In this document: positions 34,250 through 45,800 of the stretch, piece by piece | Position numbering within the stretch: the first letter of the stretch is position 1 | How the letters are laid out: each line of letters opens with the position of its first letter | DNA from: Pontederia crassipes | Lineage: Eukaryota > Streptophyta > Magnoliopsida > Commelinales > Pontederiaceae | Reading direction: 5' to 3' | DNA length: 64,000 nucleotides | NCBI GenBank assembly: GCA_030549335.1 | Contig: CM060198.1 | Location: forward strand, 57,732,771-57,796,770 | Notes under the pieces: model-generated | Seen by the model: only the letters and a program-made list of their open reading frames with translations | What the model was told of the DNA's origin: nothing | Database searches by the model: none | Position numbers and translations under genes: made by a program

Positions 34250-36184
34250 AGGGTGGATGAAGAGGAAACGAAGAGGGAGCTCTGCTCTCTCTTCCTCTCC
34301 CATCTTCATTGTCGGCAGTTCACGGATGGGGAAGACCAAGGGACAGCTCCACCCCTTAAAACCTTCACCCCATTCTCCCTCTCTCATTTCCTTCTTCGTT
34401 TCCCCTCATTCTGTTCATGTGCTTGCTGTCGACCGCTACCAGGAGACGAGAGGACAATGTCGACGACCACACTTCCGGAGATGATGGAGAATAGAGGATG
34501 AGGACCTGAGACGAACCTCTACGCAACAAATCAAAATGTGTAGGCTTTAAGGTGTGTTTCTTCAAGATCTTCTTCATAGAACAAGTTTTTGGATGACTTA
34601 TCATGCTTTTGGGTTCTAGATTAGGTATAGGAACTTGACACTATTGAACGAAATGCGTAGTATATGATCTCTTGCAACTCTAGAACTAATTTTTCATCGA
34701 TTCCATGCTTTTATTGAACCATACTATGCATGTGGAATCTTATGAATATTAGAAGTGTATGAATTCATATTGGGAACTTCTCGTCTTTACGATAAATGGT
34801 TAGAGTTACTCATGCATGTTCTAGATAGTTAAGTGTTGTGTCAATCTATACTTGTAATGCTATGACCCTTGATGTATTGCACCGACGATTGCTGAAGAAG
34901 CGAAATTAAAACTATTTCGGCATGACAAAACCCGGCTCGGGTTCACTGAAACTCGACCCGGATCCACCGTTAACGTAGATCTCGAGCTCTACGTGCACTA
35001 GCAACTCGACCCGGGTTACTGTCAACCCGGCCCGAATTCGTCGCGAGAAAGACGATCGGGCAAGGCGATCGTGTCGACCCGACCCCATTCCAACTCAGCC
35101 CGGTATGACCTAGACCCTGCCCGGGTTGTTGCTCGAATCTTTTTGAGTTCAATTTCGTCGAAACTCAACTCGGATTCCTCCCATACTTGGCTCGGATTTT
35201 GTCCAACACCATGACTTTTATGATCCAGACCCTTGATTTACGTATTTGATTCCTAACCTGTTTGAAATGTAATTACACTCTATACATCAATATTTTTTCT
35301 TCATGACTAGATTGAACCAATGGAATGTTATGCAAACTAGCTTATGATTTTTCCTCGAGACATCAATAAGAATTACCATGACCCTATGAACAACCATGTA
35401 GGATTATTATGAACTATTATGAATCCCTATGAAATGAACAAGAATGAACGTAGAACGGTCGACCACTCTCTTTTTGGTTTGACCGCTGAACTGATAAATG
35501 ATTGACCATTCTCCTATTCAGTCGATCGCAGACCATTGATAAATGGGCGTCTGCTTCCTTTTCGGACGATCACTGAATGAACCTAAAGCGGACGATCGCT
35601 CAACTTTCGGGTGTCCGATATATGGACAGAAGTAATACGACTATAATCAAACCCCTCTGATTCGCTAAGCTTCTATCCACCTTATTTATACCAAATGAAA
35701 TTAATCGAAAGATGAATCAGAGTTGTTGTCTCCTTACAAACTTGATTGATCCGAGTGATTAAAAGATAGGTCCATGATATTCGGAGCTATGCTCTATACG
35801 GTCTTGATCAATCTACAGATTGAAAGAGATGTCCACTGATGATAGAGGAAAGTTATGACAACTTTGTGTGAGGCACTTCCCTACGGGTTAACATTTGTCC
35901 TATCTAAATAGGAGTATCTCCTTTACAGATGTTTTCGCCTTACGCGAGGTTACCCCGCCCAACAAGGTTGGCTGTGACACTGATCACCCATTGGCCCACG
36001 ATGGTTTAAATAGGTGCATCTTGTTGTGCCCACAATGGTATTCTTCAGAAGAAAGAACATCTCTTCCAAAGTATGAAAGTATGAAAAAAAACATGAATTA
36101 GTCTATGATTTATACAAATTCACACTTAACGTTATGCTAATAGTTGAACTTGCTCCCCACATATACTATGATGATGACACATGA
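34250..36184. other. Unassigned repeat-like region
   Basis: More GC than the surroundings, with short clusters such as CGACCCGGATCC / AACCCGGCTCGGG (34930-35130) and repeated GACGATCGCT/GGTCGACC (35455-35610). No protein domain or paired ends are visible. It may be a long untranslated or LTR part of an old retroelement. Unproven. Confidence 0.3.
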
Positions 36185-36370
36185 CGTGTTGGTGTATGCA
36201 CGGTGACTACAGTTCGGTAGGTACGTGCACATGGTCATGGTTGAGTCCAGTATGAGTCGTATATTTTTACATTATGTCGTGTTGGTGTATGCACGGTGAC
36301 TACAGTTCGGGAGGTACGTGCACATGGTCATGGTTGAGTCCAGTATGAGTTGTATATTTTTACATTATGT
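36185..36370. repeat. 93-bp tandem duplication
   Basis: Two head-to-tail copies, 36185-36277 and 36278-36370, beginning CGTGTTGGTGTATGCACGGT. They differ at only about two positions, so the duplication is recent. Function unknown. Confidence 0.9.
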
Positions 36371-37392
36371 TAGGCGATACATCTATTTGGATGAGACATA
36401 TTAGGTCATGGCTGACTGTAATTTTTTCTATTTTAGCACTAGTACATTTGCTTCCGTTACCTTATACTGAGACGGATGTATCTTTTGCTTCCACACTTTG
36501 CTTGGTATCGAGATAGTTTGACGTACTTTTATCTACATTGCTTTCGTATTATCTTTTATTATTGTATTATTTTAATCATTAAGTCTTCCACTTATGTGTC
36601 ATTTTTCTTGATCATTTAGGTCAACGAAAGAGTCAAAGAAAGACCGAAAAAAGTAACAACCGTAAGAAAATTTTGCCACGTGACGGGATCAAACTTTGGA
36701 CATTATAGTTAATGTCACAACCTATTTGTATAGGTTTAGAAAAAAACAAAGAAAATGAAATTAAATAATATTATTAAAATATAAAAAAATTTAAAATGTT
36801 GATATGTAGGATGTAGAATTTTATATTATTATTTAATCATGCCATATAGGAGAGAGAAATGACATGTCGAATGATTTCTTGCACGAAGGAAAGAGAAAAT
36901 TATTATGTGGACGTCACATGAGTAATTGAGAAATGTACGATGGATGGTGAAAAGAGCATTCGACGCAATTGCAAGGCCGAGCAAACGTCAAAGTTCAAGA
37001 ACATTTGACATAATTTACACATTGAATAATTTGTCGAAAATGCATTGGTAATTTGGGAAGGCGACGAGTTCTTTCTCTCGTGTCTATGTCGCCTTCTCTT
37101 CACACCCAACATGCGCACGCGCTTCGCGGCGGGGTCCAATCAGCAAATCCCATCATCCGGCCACCCCACACACATAGAGTCATTTTAAGTTTGGGTAATA
37201 TATATCTCAATTAACATAGTAAAAATTAGGTTGGGACGTGATGATATATATATATATATATCATATTCTAATGCATATAATGCGTATATATTAAAATATG
37301 AATGGTAGATTGAATTAGGATAATCATGATTTATTTCTCAGAAATCTAAATGGTTGGACAATAGTGATAAAATAATTATAAAAAAAGGTAAT
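36371..37392. other. Spacer
   Basis: AT-rich with an AT microsatellite at about 37240-37262. Nothing recognised. Confidence 0.4.
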
Positions 37393-37530
37393 TAAGGGGA
37401 AGGAACCGTCGACCCACAACAAATAGAGGAGGATTTATTCAATCACATAGTTTGGGCTCCTAGAATATGGTGCCCCTGTGGCAATCTATTTGATTGTATC
37501 GAAAGGCCCACTTAATTGGGATTTCCCTAA
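37393..37530 (+). pseudogene. ycf2: ycf2 fragment, C-terminal region (plastid origin)
   Basis: Reads [20 protein letters not shown], then LFDCIERP and LGFP, which I recognise as the late part of plastid Ycf2. An internal stop (TAA in place of the AAT-like codon before LGFP) and altered residues (CPCGN) show that it no longer codes. Ends abruptly in unrelated sequence. Confidence 0.85.
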
Positions 37531-37775
37531 TGCCCAGTGCCGGAAGGTCAAGGAAGTTGATGACCTGATGACAGGGGAGCCGGCGACCGAAGCCCCGGGA
37601 AGAATTAGGCCAAAATTAGGATACATTCTGGGAAAATGAAACTTCCATGGAAGAGAAGCAAATGAAATGCTTTCATAAAAATTCTCGTAGAATCGAGAAT
37701 GAAGCATGCTAATGTGCCTTGGATGATCCACATCTCCGGTCCTCTTTTCGACTCTGACTCTCCCACCCCAGTCGT

Positions 37776-37955
37776 TGTAAAAAGTGTATCATGCCTAAAT
37801 CTAACCGGAGTTCGCGGTGGTGGAGGAACCAGATCGGAAAAATGAGGGATTCTAATTGTAAGATATCTAATGAAACCGTAGCTGGAATTGAGATCTCATT
37901 CAAAGAGAAAGATATCAAATATCTGGAGTTTCTTTTTTTATACTATACAGATGAT
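37776..37955 (+). pseudogene. ycf2: ycf2 fragment, N-terminal region (plastid origin)
   Basis: Reads [20 protein letters not shown], then [20 protein letters not shown] and EFLFLYY, which matches the early part of plastid Ycf2. The frame is intact here but lacks both ends. It lies after the C-terminal fragment, so the order is reversed relative to the gene. Confidence 0.88.
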
Positions 37956-38219
37956 CACTTTATTGTGAAAGACCAAATCGGCCCGTTCTGCCATAAGTAC
38001 CTCTTCTTATATTTATTCTGCTAAGTAAAATTCGACAATGAACCTGAGTCTGTAATTCGAAAACTTCCTTTCCTTAATTTCAATCTTGATTCACGCATAA
38101 ATTCAGAAATTTTGATACTAGTAAAATTGGGAGGGGCCAAAACCCCATCTAGATGCAGAGACGCATAATAGATCGATATGAACATCACGCGAAACTCAAA
38201 ATCTCGTGCTAAAGAGCGT

Positions 38220-38377
38220 GGAGGTTACGAAATCCCTAGTATTTTCATTTTCGACCGCTACAAGATCAACAATTCCATGAGCTTGGGCTTCTGTTGCTGA
38301 CATAAAAACATCCCTTTCCATATCTTCGGATACAACCCATAATGGGTTGCCCGTTCTTTGTACATAAACCTTTGTGA
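38220..38377 (-). pseudogene. clpP: clpP fragment, C-terminal exon (plastid origin)
   Basis: The minus frame reads [20 protein letters not shown], then [20 protein letters not shown], the end of the plastid ClpP protease subunit. Catalytic residues belong to missing upstream parts. It follows the ycf2 pieces in opposite orientation, so the insert is a mosaic. Confidence 0.9.
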
Positions 38378-38520
38378 GTAGAATGGTAGAATTGACAGAA
38401 TCATAAAATCCGACGGTGCCGAGTGGAAGGGCCGTCGCTCAACGGCAAGTTCTTCCCTTCTGAATCAGATAGATTCATATATGAAAGAGGCTGACAATAA
38501 AATTTTCCTTTTCCTAAGAA

Positions 38521-38862
38521 AAAATGATCCCTTCTTCCTAAGCATTTCTGATAAATATTATATATATATATATAGTATATATATAGTAATCATGTAGAAT
38601 TTTGAAATTTCGTCCCTGCATAGAGGTGGAGCACTTATGGAGGCAGGAGGCCCTTTTAGCTGTTGACTTTGTTTATATTGGACTTCTAAGTTGACTCTCC
38701 ATATCTTTTTTATTTCTGATAAAGAAATTGAGAAAAAGAGATAGAGGAATAAAAATGATCGGTTTCCTCTGATAATTCATTTGTTTAAATTCATGTTGCT
38801 AAATTATTATTATTAGTAGCAGTAATAAGAACTGTGTTGAATCATTATTTTATACGTAATAA
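38521..38862. other. Spacer
   Basis: AT-rich, with a short TA microsatellite near 38560-38585. Nothing recognised. Confidence 0.4.
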
Positions 38863-39524
38863 GGATTTAATGGGGTGCTCCCAATTAAGTTAGGAGCACG
38901 CTCCCATTATATTAGTTATCGGATCGTGAATCAAGGCTGGGATTGGTGCAGTCGAGTGGTCGCGAGGTGGCATTGGCGACGGGTCACAAGGTCAAAGCGG
39001 AACCAGTGGCGTGCGGTCGAAGCATCGGCGAGGAGCAATGGCATGCGGCAAGTGAGATCGAAGCGCCCGTGACGGTGAGGGGCTTCTCGAGCGAAATTGG
39101 AATGCATCCGACGGCGTGCGGTACACACGTCGGCGAGGGGCTTCTCGAGCATCGGCATCGGCGATGACCTGTGAAGGGACTTCTCGAACGAGATCGGAGC
39201 GCGCCTAGCAGCGTCGGTGGTGACCTGCAAAGGGGTTTCTCGAGCGAAATCGGAGCACGCTCGGCGATGACTTGCCAAGAGACTTCTCGAACGAGATCAG
39301 AGCGCATCGAGCGACATCGATGACTTCTCTAGACTCAGCGTCGTCGAGGAGCTTGTCGAACATCAACATCGGCGAGGGGCTTCTCGAGTGCGGCGGCGTG
39401 TGGCACGAACGTGGATGGCGAGTGGGCAGCCCAAGAGGAGAGAGAAGACTGTGGAAAATCAGGCGTCATTTCCGCCGTTGCATTTAGATCTGATGACTTT
39501 AAGTTGGGAGCACCCATTAAACCC
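38863..39524. mobile_element. Small Mutator-like element with 9-bp target duplication
   Basis: Left end GGATTTAATGGGGTGCTCCC; right end reversed GGGTTTAATGGGTGCTCCCA. The flanks are ACGTAATAA (38854-38862) and ACGTAGTAA (39525-39533), a 9-bp duplication with one mismatch. The interior is GC-rich tandem repeats. No transposase. Frames of up to 151 codons across it reflect the repeats. Confidence 0.8.
39070..39400. repeat. Degenerate tandem repeat CGAGGGGCTTCTCGAGCGAA
   Basis: The motif recurs near 39078, 39132, 39177, 39230, 39279, 39345 and 39374, at irregular spacings of about 30-65 bp, usually followed by ATCGGAGCGC. It fills the interior of the small Mutator-like element. Confidence 0.7.
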
Positions 39525-39922
39525 ACGTAGTAATTGGTACAAGTCCTTTGTTTGATATTTTTATCACTGGCCGGCACATGAACAACTCGGAGTGAACCCG
39601 CCGCGATCACCTTTTTTTTTCCATTTGAGAATGAGTCAGCGATGTTGGAAAGAGACGGAGAGAGAAAGTGGAGGAGAGAGAACAATACGATACCTGTTAA
39701 AACCCACGCGACCACGCCACGCGTTAATTGCTGTACCTCCGCCACCATCTCGCATTCACTGCACCAAAATCGCATTATTGCGGTCAGCACGTTGAGATTT
39801 GATATTTCACGTACAAGTTGAGGTCTGCATTATCTGCATGTGCGATATTTATGAGCTCCATTTTTATGTCAACTTTTTTTTAAAGGATGTGATCGTTCTT
39901 CTATATTGAATTTTTTTTCCAA

Positions 39923-40153
39923 GAGCCATTTGGTTGAGAAATAAGGAATGAAATATTTCGTTAATATAATTAAACATCATTGAGAATAAGTTTAAATTAT
40001 CAAATTTCATCTTTATCGAAATAAAAAATGAAATACCACTATATTTATTCTTATCACAACGAATTCTACCCAGAATTTATCACGTGAATACTATATTCTT
40101 TGAAAATAAAAAATAATAGTCCCTTTAATTTATTCTTTATCCAAATAGACCCT
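39923..40153. mobile_element. MITE of about 230 bp
   Basis: Left GAGCCATTTGGTTGAGAAAT; right reversed GGGTCTATTTGGATAAAGAA. AT-rich centre. The target duplication is not clear, so the superfamily is open. Confidence 0.5.
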
Positions 40154-40218
40154 TGATTAATAGCGATGGAAAAGACGATTGTCGAAAATAAATAAATGTG
40201 TTTTTATCGACAAGTTCA

Positions 40219-40710
40219 TGTTCTACAGTGATGGGAAAATCCGAGAACAAGGAGAGAAGATCGCAGAGAGATTGCAGAAAAATAAAGGAGACACACGAAT
40301 TTACCCAGGTTCACCCTTGAGATGAGGGCTACGTCCTGCAAAGAGGTTCCACTATATCGTTTAGGTTTACAGCCGCCACTCCAAATTACATCAGAAATTA
40401 GGCTATTAATAGCCTCTCCAAACCGAGTTTAAAACCCAAACAAACGGAGAAAAAACCTAATCCGAACCACACGGACTGGCTAAACAAAAGCTCAAAACCC
40501 GTCTAGATTTCGGGGGCGCTGCCCCCGAACCCCCGCCCGCTCACCGGCGAGCGGGACCGCCGTCGGGGGGCGGGGCCCCCCGAACCCCCCCCCTTTCGTT
40601 CGTACGCCAGTAATACTGTTAATTGGGTAATACTCAGATTCCCCTAAGCTCACGTGGGCGAACCCGGTGTGAGAAATAAGGGGCCCTGAAGTATTCACAA
40701 ACTCTACACA
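40219..40710 (-). mobile_element. Probable solo LTR
   Basis: The interval begins TGTTCTACAG and ends CTACACA. On the minus strand it shows features often seen in plant copia LTRs: a GC-rich core with GGGGGTTCGGGGGCAGCG, and the tail ACCTGGGTAAATTCGTGTGT before the end. No internal coding and no second LTR nearby. The 5-bp flanks do not match, so the ends are approximate. Confidence 0.45.
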
Positions 40711-41140
40711 TACAGCACTTGCATTGCATCAGAAAAAATGCACGGTCGGAATTTTCAATAATCTTAGACATTTAGACACCTAATAAATTGATCGTAACGT
40801 TTATTTATTTATAAAATAAATGTCTCTCTGAATTAGAAGAAAAAAATGAAATAACCGCAAGGAGGAGACGTCAAGTTAACAATTATGACCAATTTGTCAT
40901 ATGCTATATTTTAACGTTGACATTTAGGCACCTAATTAATCTTGATGTTTATTGATAAAATTAAGTAAAAGAATATCTGAAGGAAAAAATGAAATAGCCA
41001 CAAGGAGAATTAAGACGTTGACAGGTGTATCCAAGATGATGGAGAAAGAAGATAAAAGAATAACAAAAAAAGATGTGCAGCTGGTCTTTACAAGCTTTAT
41101 GGATCAGTTATTGAATTAGATATCAATGATGTCACGATGA
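40711..41140. other. Spacer
   Basis: AT-rich. An ACATTTAGACACCTAAT stretch near 40768 recurs near 40918 (ACATTTAGGCACCTAAT) with similar neighbours, suggesting a short old tandem duplication of about 150 bp. Confidence 0.4.
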
Positions 41141-41507
41141 TGACTAGAAAATGCATTTTCTTTTTTAGATCGAACCATTTCCACGGCCGTAAATGTCGAT
41201 ACCGATTGGCAGTTCGAACGTCGATTACTATAATCAGTTCAAGCCATCGATAACTATCGACGGTTCAAATCGTCTCTTCAGTCGGAGGTTTTCGATGGTT
41301 AGCACCGTTGTATCGATAGCTCAAACCGTCAAGTTGGCCGTAAAATATTTCGACGGTCGCTGGGTAGTTGTCGAAAAATATTTGCGACGTCGAATTTTCA
41401 CGCAAATTTCAATCGTTAATAAGCCCATCGGAAATGACGTTTTCTAACGGATTTTGCCTTGTTACCGACGACCATGACTGTCGAAAAATGATATTTTTCT
41501 TGTAGTG
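41141..41507. mobile_element. Non-autonomous CACTA element D (short)
   Basis: The right end is TTTTTCTTGTAGTG, the CACTA terminus reversed. The body is CGACGGTT/AACCGTC palindromes. The left end is decayed (GACTAGAAAATGCATTTTC). The subterminal GATATTTTTC matches element C. Confidence 0.65.
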
Positions 41508-41639
41508 AGCTGATGAAGTTTAATTAATAGGATCATGAATCCGCGCATATATGAGAAACCTTGCACAATTAAGTTGACAAATTTTGTTCCCTTCCAATCT
41601 AAAGGATTACCAGAGCAAATAATTATTTGAATGCATGCG

Positions 41640-41712
41640 TGGATACGATGTGTTATGGAATATATCGTGAGACCGACTTGGTTGTAGTATTTATAGACCG
41701 AGTTCAGACGAC
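41640..41712 (-). promoter_or_regulatory. Orphan BBE-like promoter, proximal part
   Basis: CGACTTGGTTGTAGTATTTA then TAG matches gene 2 upstream DNA at about 17180-17203, including the TATA box CTATAAAT at 41689-41696. On the minus strand a BBE-like ATG would be expected near 41615, but none exists. A CACTA element ends 110 bp away instead. Confidence 0.72.
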
Positions 41713-42417
41713 CAATGTCATTAAAATCGAATCGATCAATTTAATCGTGTCAATCGATAGTTGATCGATTAGATTTGACATTAAAATTATGAAAAATGTT
41801 AAATCCTCCTAAAACTTCAAGCTAAAATTGCTCCTAATACTCACATCTTTTAATTGCCCCAAAAAGTTGACTAATTCACATTTATGCCATTGTGATTCAT
41901 TTCGGAGGCTAAATCCTCCTAATTTAGGAGGATATAGCAAAACCCTAAAATTATTTTTGACTTTGAATCTATAAAAAATTGGTTGAACCGACCAACTGAT
42001 TCAACTCGGGTTGAATAAAATTTCAAAATAAACTATCAAAAGGAAAGTTAAAAAAAAGGAAAAAAATAGCGTTAAATGGAAAGTTAAACAATAGAGAAAG
42101 AATGAGATGTAAACAAATTAAATAAAAATAGAAAGTATTAAAAATTTGAATAATATTGAAAATGAAACTATTAAATTACATAAAAATAAAAAAGATAAAA
42201 AAAAATTAAAAATAAGGATTTGATAAAATATATTAATGCAATTTATTAGTTCATCATTTCTATTTATCATTATTAAAATTCTAAATAATTATTATATTAA
42301 TATTTTTATTATTAATAGATTATCAATACAATATTTATTTATAATATCAAATAAATTATATATCGGATTAGTCGAATCATGATTCGATAGCATGTCCGGC
42401 CGATTCTGAAAATATTG
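41713..42417. mobile_element. hAT-type MITE inserted in the orphan promoter
   Basis: Left end CAATGTCATTAAAATCG; right end reversed CAATATTTTCAGAATCGG. GATC-rich ends and AT-rich core as in 1884-2464. A smaller inverted repeat (TAAATCCTCCTAA ... TTAGGAGGAT, about 41800-41940) appears nested inside. Confidence 0.6.
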
Positions 42418-42423
42418 CATAGA

Positions 42424-42560
42424 GTAGAAGGTCACAATGGACATGGCACTGTGGACTGGGGAAGAAGGCAAGTTGGCGGATGCCGCAATGGAAGATCTAT
42501 CATCTATATGATATGATGTGTACTTGGACTAAGTGATTGTGATGCTGCAACTGAGAATAA
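42424..42560 (-). promoter_or_regulatory. Orphan BBE-like promoter, distal part
   Basis: GTGGACTGGGGAAGAAGGCA with AGTTGGCGGATGC and GTGTACTTGG matches gene 2 upstream sequence at 17216-17285 (GTGGACTGGTGAAGAAGGCA, GGAGGATGC, GTGTACAT). It continues the part at 41640-41712 across the MITE. Confidence 0.68.
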
Positions 42561-42717
42561 GCCTCATATCATCAACCTACTCCTGCCTAATGACAAGACA
42601 TGTTTAATAACAAGGATGCGTACAAGCAGCAAAATCCTAATGCACCATCTCAAATCGCGTGGGAACCATGTGCAAAAAAGCAAATTAGTTTTGTCAATAT
42701 TGATTGACAAATAAAAT

Positions 42718-42730
42718 GACAAATAACTTT
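42718..42730. repeat. LINE target-site duplication, left copy
   Basis: GACAAATAACTTT, identical to 48781-48793. Confidence 0.9.
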
Positions 42731-42817
42731 TTTTTTAAATTAAAATGCATTATATTAAGTTACTCCAAAAGAGTTCGGATACAAAAATTGAATAAGATCA
42801 GGGGGAGGTCTGTCCAT

Positions 42818-45800
42818 TCAAAAGTTTTCGCCAACATTAGTGCGACCAAAGCGTGCAAGGTAGTCAACAGCCTGATTAAAAGTTCGAGGCATAAAAGATA
42901 CAATGGTAGGGCTGACAGAGAGAAGCGTGCATCTGATATCAGCAATGATGCCTTTAATACGCCACGGACAGGCCCGCTTGCGGTTGATGATGTGTATGAA
43001 CGACTCAGAATCAGAAGAGATGTGGATGTTCGATAGCCCGACGCCCGAACACCGCCTAAGACCAGCCAACATAGCACGAGCCTCGACCTCCAGCACCGAG
43101 TGAGCACGTAAGGCCCCGGACCTTGCAAAAAGAAAAACACAAGTATGAGAAAGAGTTAGGTAGCCTATACCCCCTTCCCCAGAAGGCTCCAAGGAGCCGT
43201 CCGAGCTGAGCGAAACCCAGCCGGCAGGGGGGCTCCCACCGGATTCGCGTTGGTGAATCGTAGGGGCGGAGAGTTTCAGGTGCGTGGGCACCGGCAAAAT
43301 CATGAAAGCCGGCCAAAGTCCTTTCCCAAACCATCTCAACGGTTGCACGTCGTGACCTAAAATGGGCATCATTCCGAAGGCTCCATATCCCCCAAAGGCA
43401 ATGAGCAAAAATTAATAAAAAGGATTATTTGGACCGCTGATCCAGGTTGGCCCCTTCACAAAGCCAGGCGTCAAGATGCCAAGAAGAAAAGTCAAGGAGC
43501 GGAATTCTTAGGCAGTCAAGGAGAATAGACCAAATTTGGAGTGCTACATGGCACTGGAAAAATAAGTGGGTGGTGGTTTCACTATGCAGCCCGCAAAGTA
43601 GACAAGATGGATCAATAGTGTTGTCAAAAAATAGTATGGTATCAAGTGTAGGGAGTTTTTGTGTAAGAGCTTCCAAAAAAAGAAATGGATTTTGGGGGGA
43701 ACAAGAATTCTCCAAACTTGCTGCCACGACGGCCCTCCAGTATGAGGTGGCGGCATAGAGCGGCGACTAACATAATTGTATATCGACTTTGCATTTGCAC
43801 AACCAGAGGTATCATTCACTCATACCCATGCATCATCATCGATGTTAGGAGAAAGATAAATACGTTCAATTCGAGAGCAAAGTAAAGGTCCGAAGGTAGT
43901 GGTAAGAAGGGATCTGTTCCAAGAATAGTTAGTAATAAAATGGCCAACATAGAGATCATCGAGGCAAATGTTCATGTTAATGTAGGTGGGAGTCTAAGGG
44001 GAGTCGTGAAGATCCAGGGTCACGAAGGACATAAGTCATTTGCCCAGACCCAATAAATTTGGTGAAGCCCGCACGGATGATGGTGATAGTGTTGAGAATA
44101 ATTCGTCAGGAGTCAACGATACGAGAAGGAAATGACAAGTCCCAAGGATTAAGCATGCCATACTTGGCCCTCACAAGGTTCACCCAAATTGTGGGTCGCA
44201 TGTTAAGCAGGTCCTGAATACACCGGCCAATCAGGGACTGGCGGATGTGGTGCATGTTTCTAAGGCCAAGCCCTCCGAGATTTCGAGGGAGCAGGGCGGT
44301 ACTCCAGCCGATGAGGAGGACACCGCGCCGCCCGCCGCCGGGGTCCCAGAGGAAAGAGCGTGATAGGCGCTCCATAGAGGCAATGGTACCACTGGACATG
44401 TTAATTACGCTGAGAAAGTGAATGGGAATAGAGGCGAGGGTAGATTTAATAAGCATAGCTCGGCCGGCCTGACTAAGAACCCCCTGGCGCCAACTAGTGA
44501 GACGCGAGGAGAGTTTATCAAGCATGAAGTTCTGATCACGAGATGGGATGTGCTTAGGGGAGATGGGTTCCCCAAGGTAATGAAATGGGAAAATCCCAAA
44601 CTTAAAGTTGCGAATTACAGAGATTAGTTGTCGGCGCTGAGGATTCATCGGAGGCAAGTAAAGCTCCGACTTTTGAGAGTTGATGTGCTTATCAATGAGG
44701 AGCTCATAAATTTGAAGGATTTTTTGAAGGTTGAGACAGTTGCGCTTAGTCGTCCTAAGGCAAATAAGAAGATCATTAGCGAATAGCAGATGAGTCAAGC
44801 TAAAAGAGTTTATTCGGAAGGGGAATATCAATCCAGCCTCCATGTGTTGGGACATGAGCGAAGAGAACACCTGGGCAACGAGGATGAATAGATAGGGGGA
44901 GATGGGGTCACCCTGGCGAATACCTCGATAACTAGTGAATTGTGGAGAAGGTTCCCCATTAATTAGACAACGATAAGTTGGTGAGGAGATACAAGTGTGA
45001 ATCCACTAGATATACTGGTCCAAAAATTTCATGAGGGTAAGGACAGATGAAACCGCTTGCTAGGAGACACGATCAAATGCCTTCTCGAGATCAACCTTGA
45101 TCATCATGAATTTGGTTCTACCAGAATTGAGGGAATGTGCAAGCTCCTGAGTGATTAAAATATTATCGTGTATAGACCGACCCGAAATAAAAGCCGTCTA
45201 GTTGAGATCGATGAGAGCATTTAAAGTAGGCCGAAGTCTATTGGTAAGGATTTTAGATAGTAGCCTATAGAGCATATTGCAAAGAGAAATAGGACGATAA
45301 TATTTGACGCGCTTGGGGTTAGCAATCTTAAGGATAAAAATAAGGGATGTTTCGGACCATTCAGGCGGCAGAATATTAAAATTGAAGAAGTCAAAAATGT
45401 TTCTGACGATCTGGGGGCCAACAATGTCCCAGTAGATTTGGTAGAATTCAGTAGTGAAGCCGTCTGGCCCAGGAGCCTTCCCAAGTGGCATACTCCGAAG
45501 GGTAATAGTGACTTCATGGTGTGTGATAGGGACAATTAGGGAGGTGTGCCAAGAAGGGTCAAGGCAGGGCAGATTTGACCAGCAAGCAGGCGGGATATTA
45601 GGGGGGGACGAAGGCTTCCATAAGTCTTGTTAATGTGCGACGCAGAGAGATTGGATTTGGGAGATATTCGTAGTGGTATTGTTGGAGTCATCGACAATTG
45701 AAGAAATGATGTTCCATTTATGACGCATAATAGTGGAGAGGTGAAAGAAGCGGGTATTTCGATCTCCCTGCCGGAGTCAGGAGACCCTGGATTTGCTCCA

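Larger units (their letters stand above)
37393..38520. other. Nuclear insert of plastid DNA (NUPT), rearranged
   Basis: Contains three pieces of plastid genes that are far apart in the plastid genome or in non-native order: the 3' part of ycf2 (37393-37530), a 5' part of ycf2 (37776-37955), and clpP in the other orientation (38220-38377). Short tracts between and after them (for example GTGGAAGGGCCGTCGCTCAA near 38424, similar to 23S rRNA) may also be plastid. All copies are fragments. Confidence 0.8.

Noticed and set aside
38415-38450. Short match to plastid 23S rRNA (GTGGAAGGGCCGTCGCTCAA)
   Set aside because: Only about 25 bp match. It may be part of the plastid insert but is too short to list as an rRNA piece.
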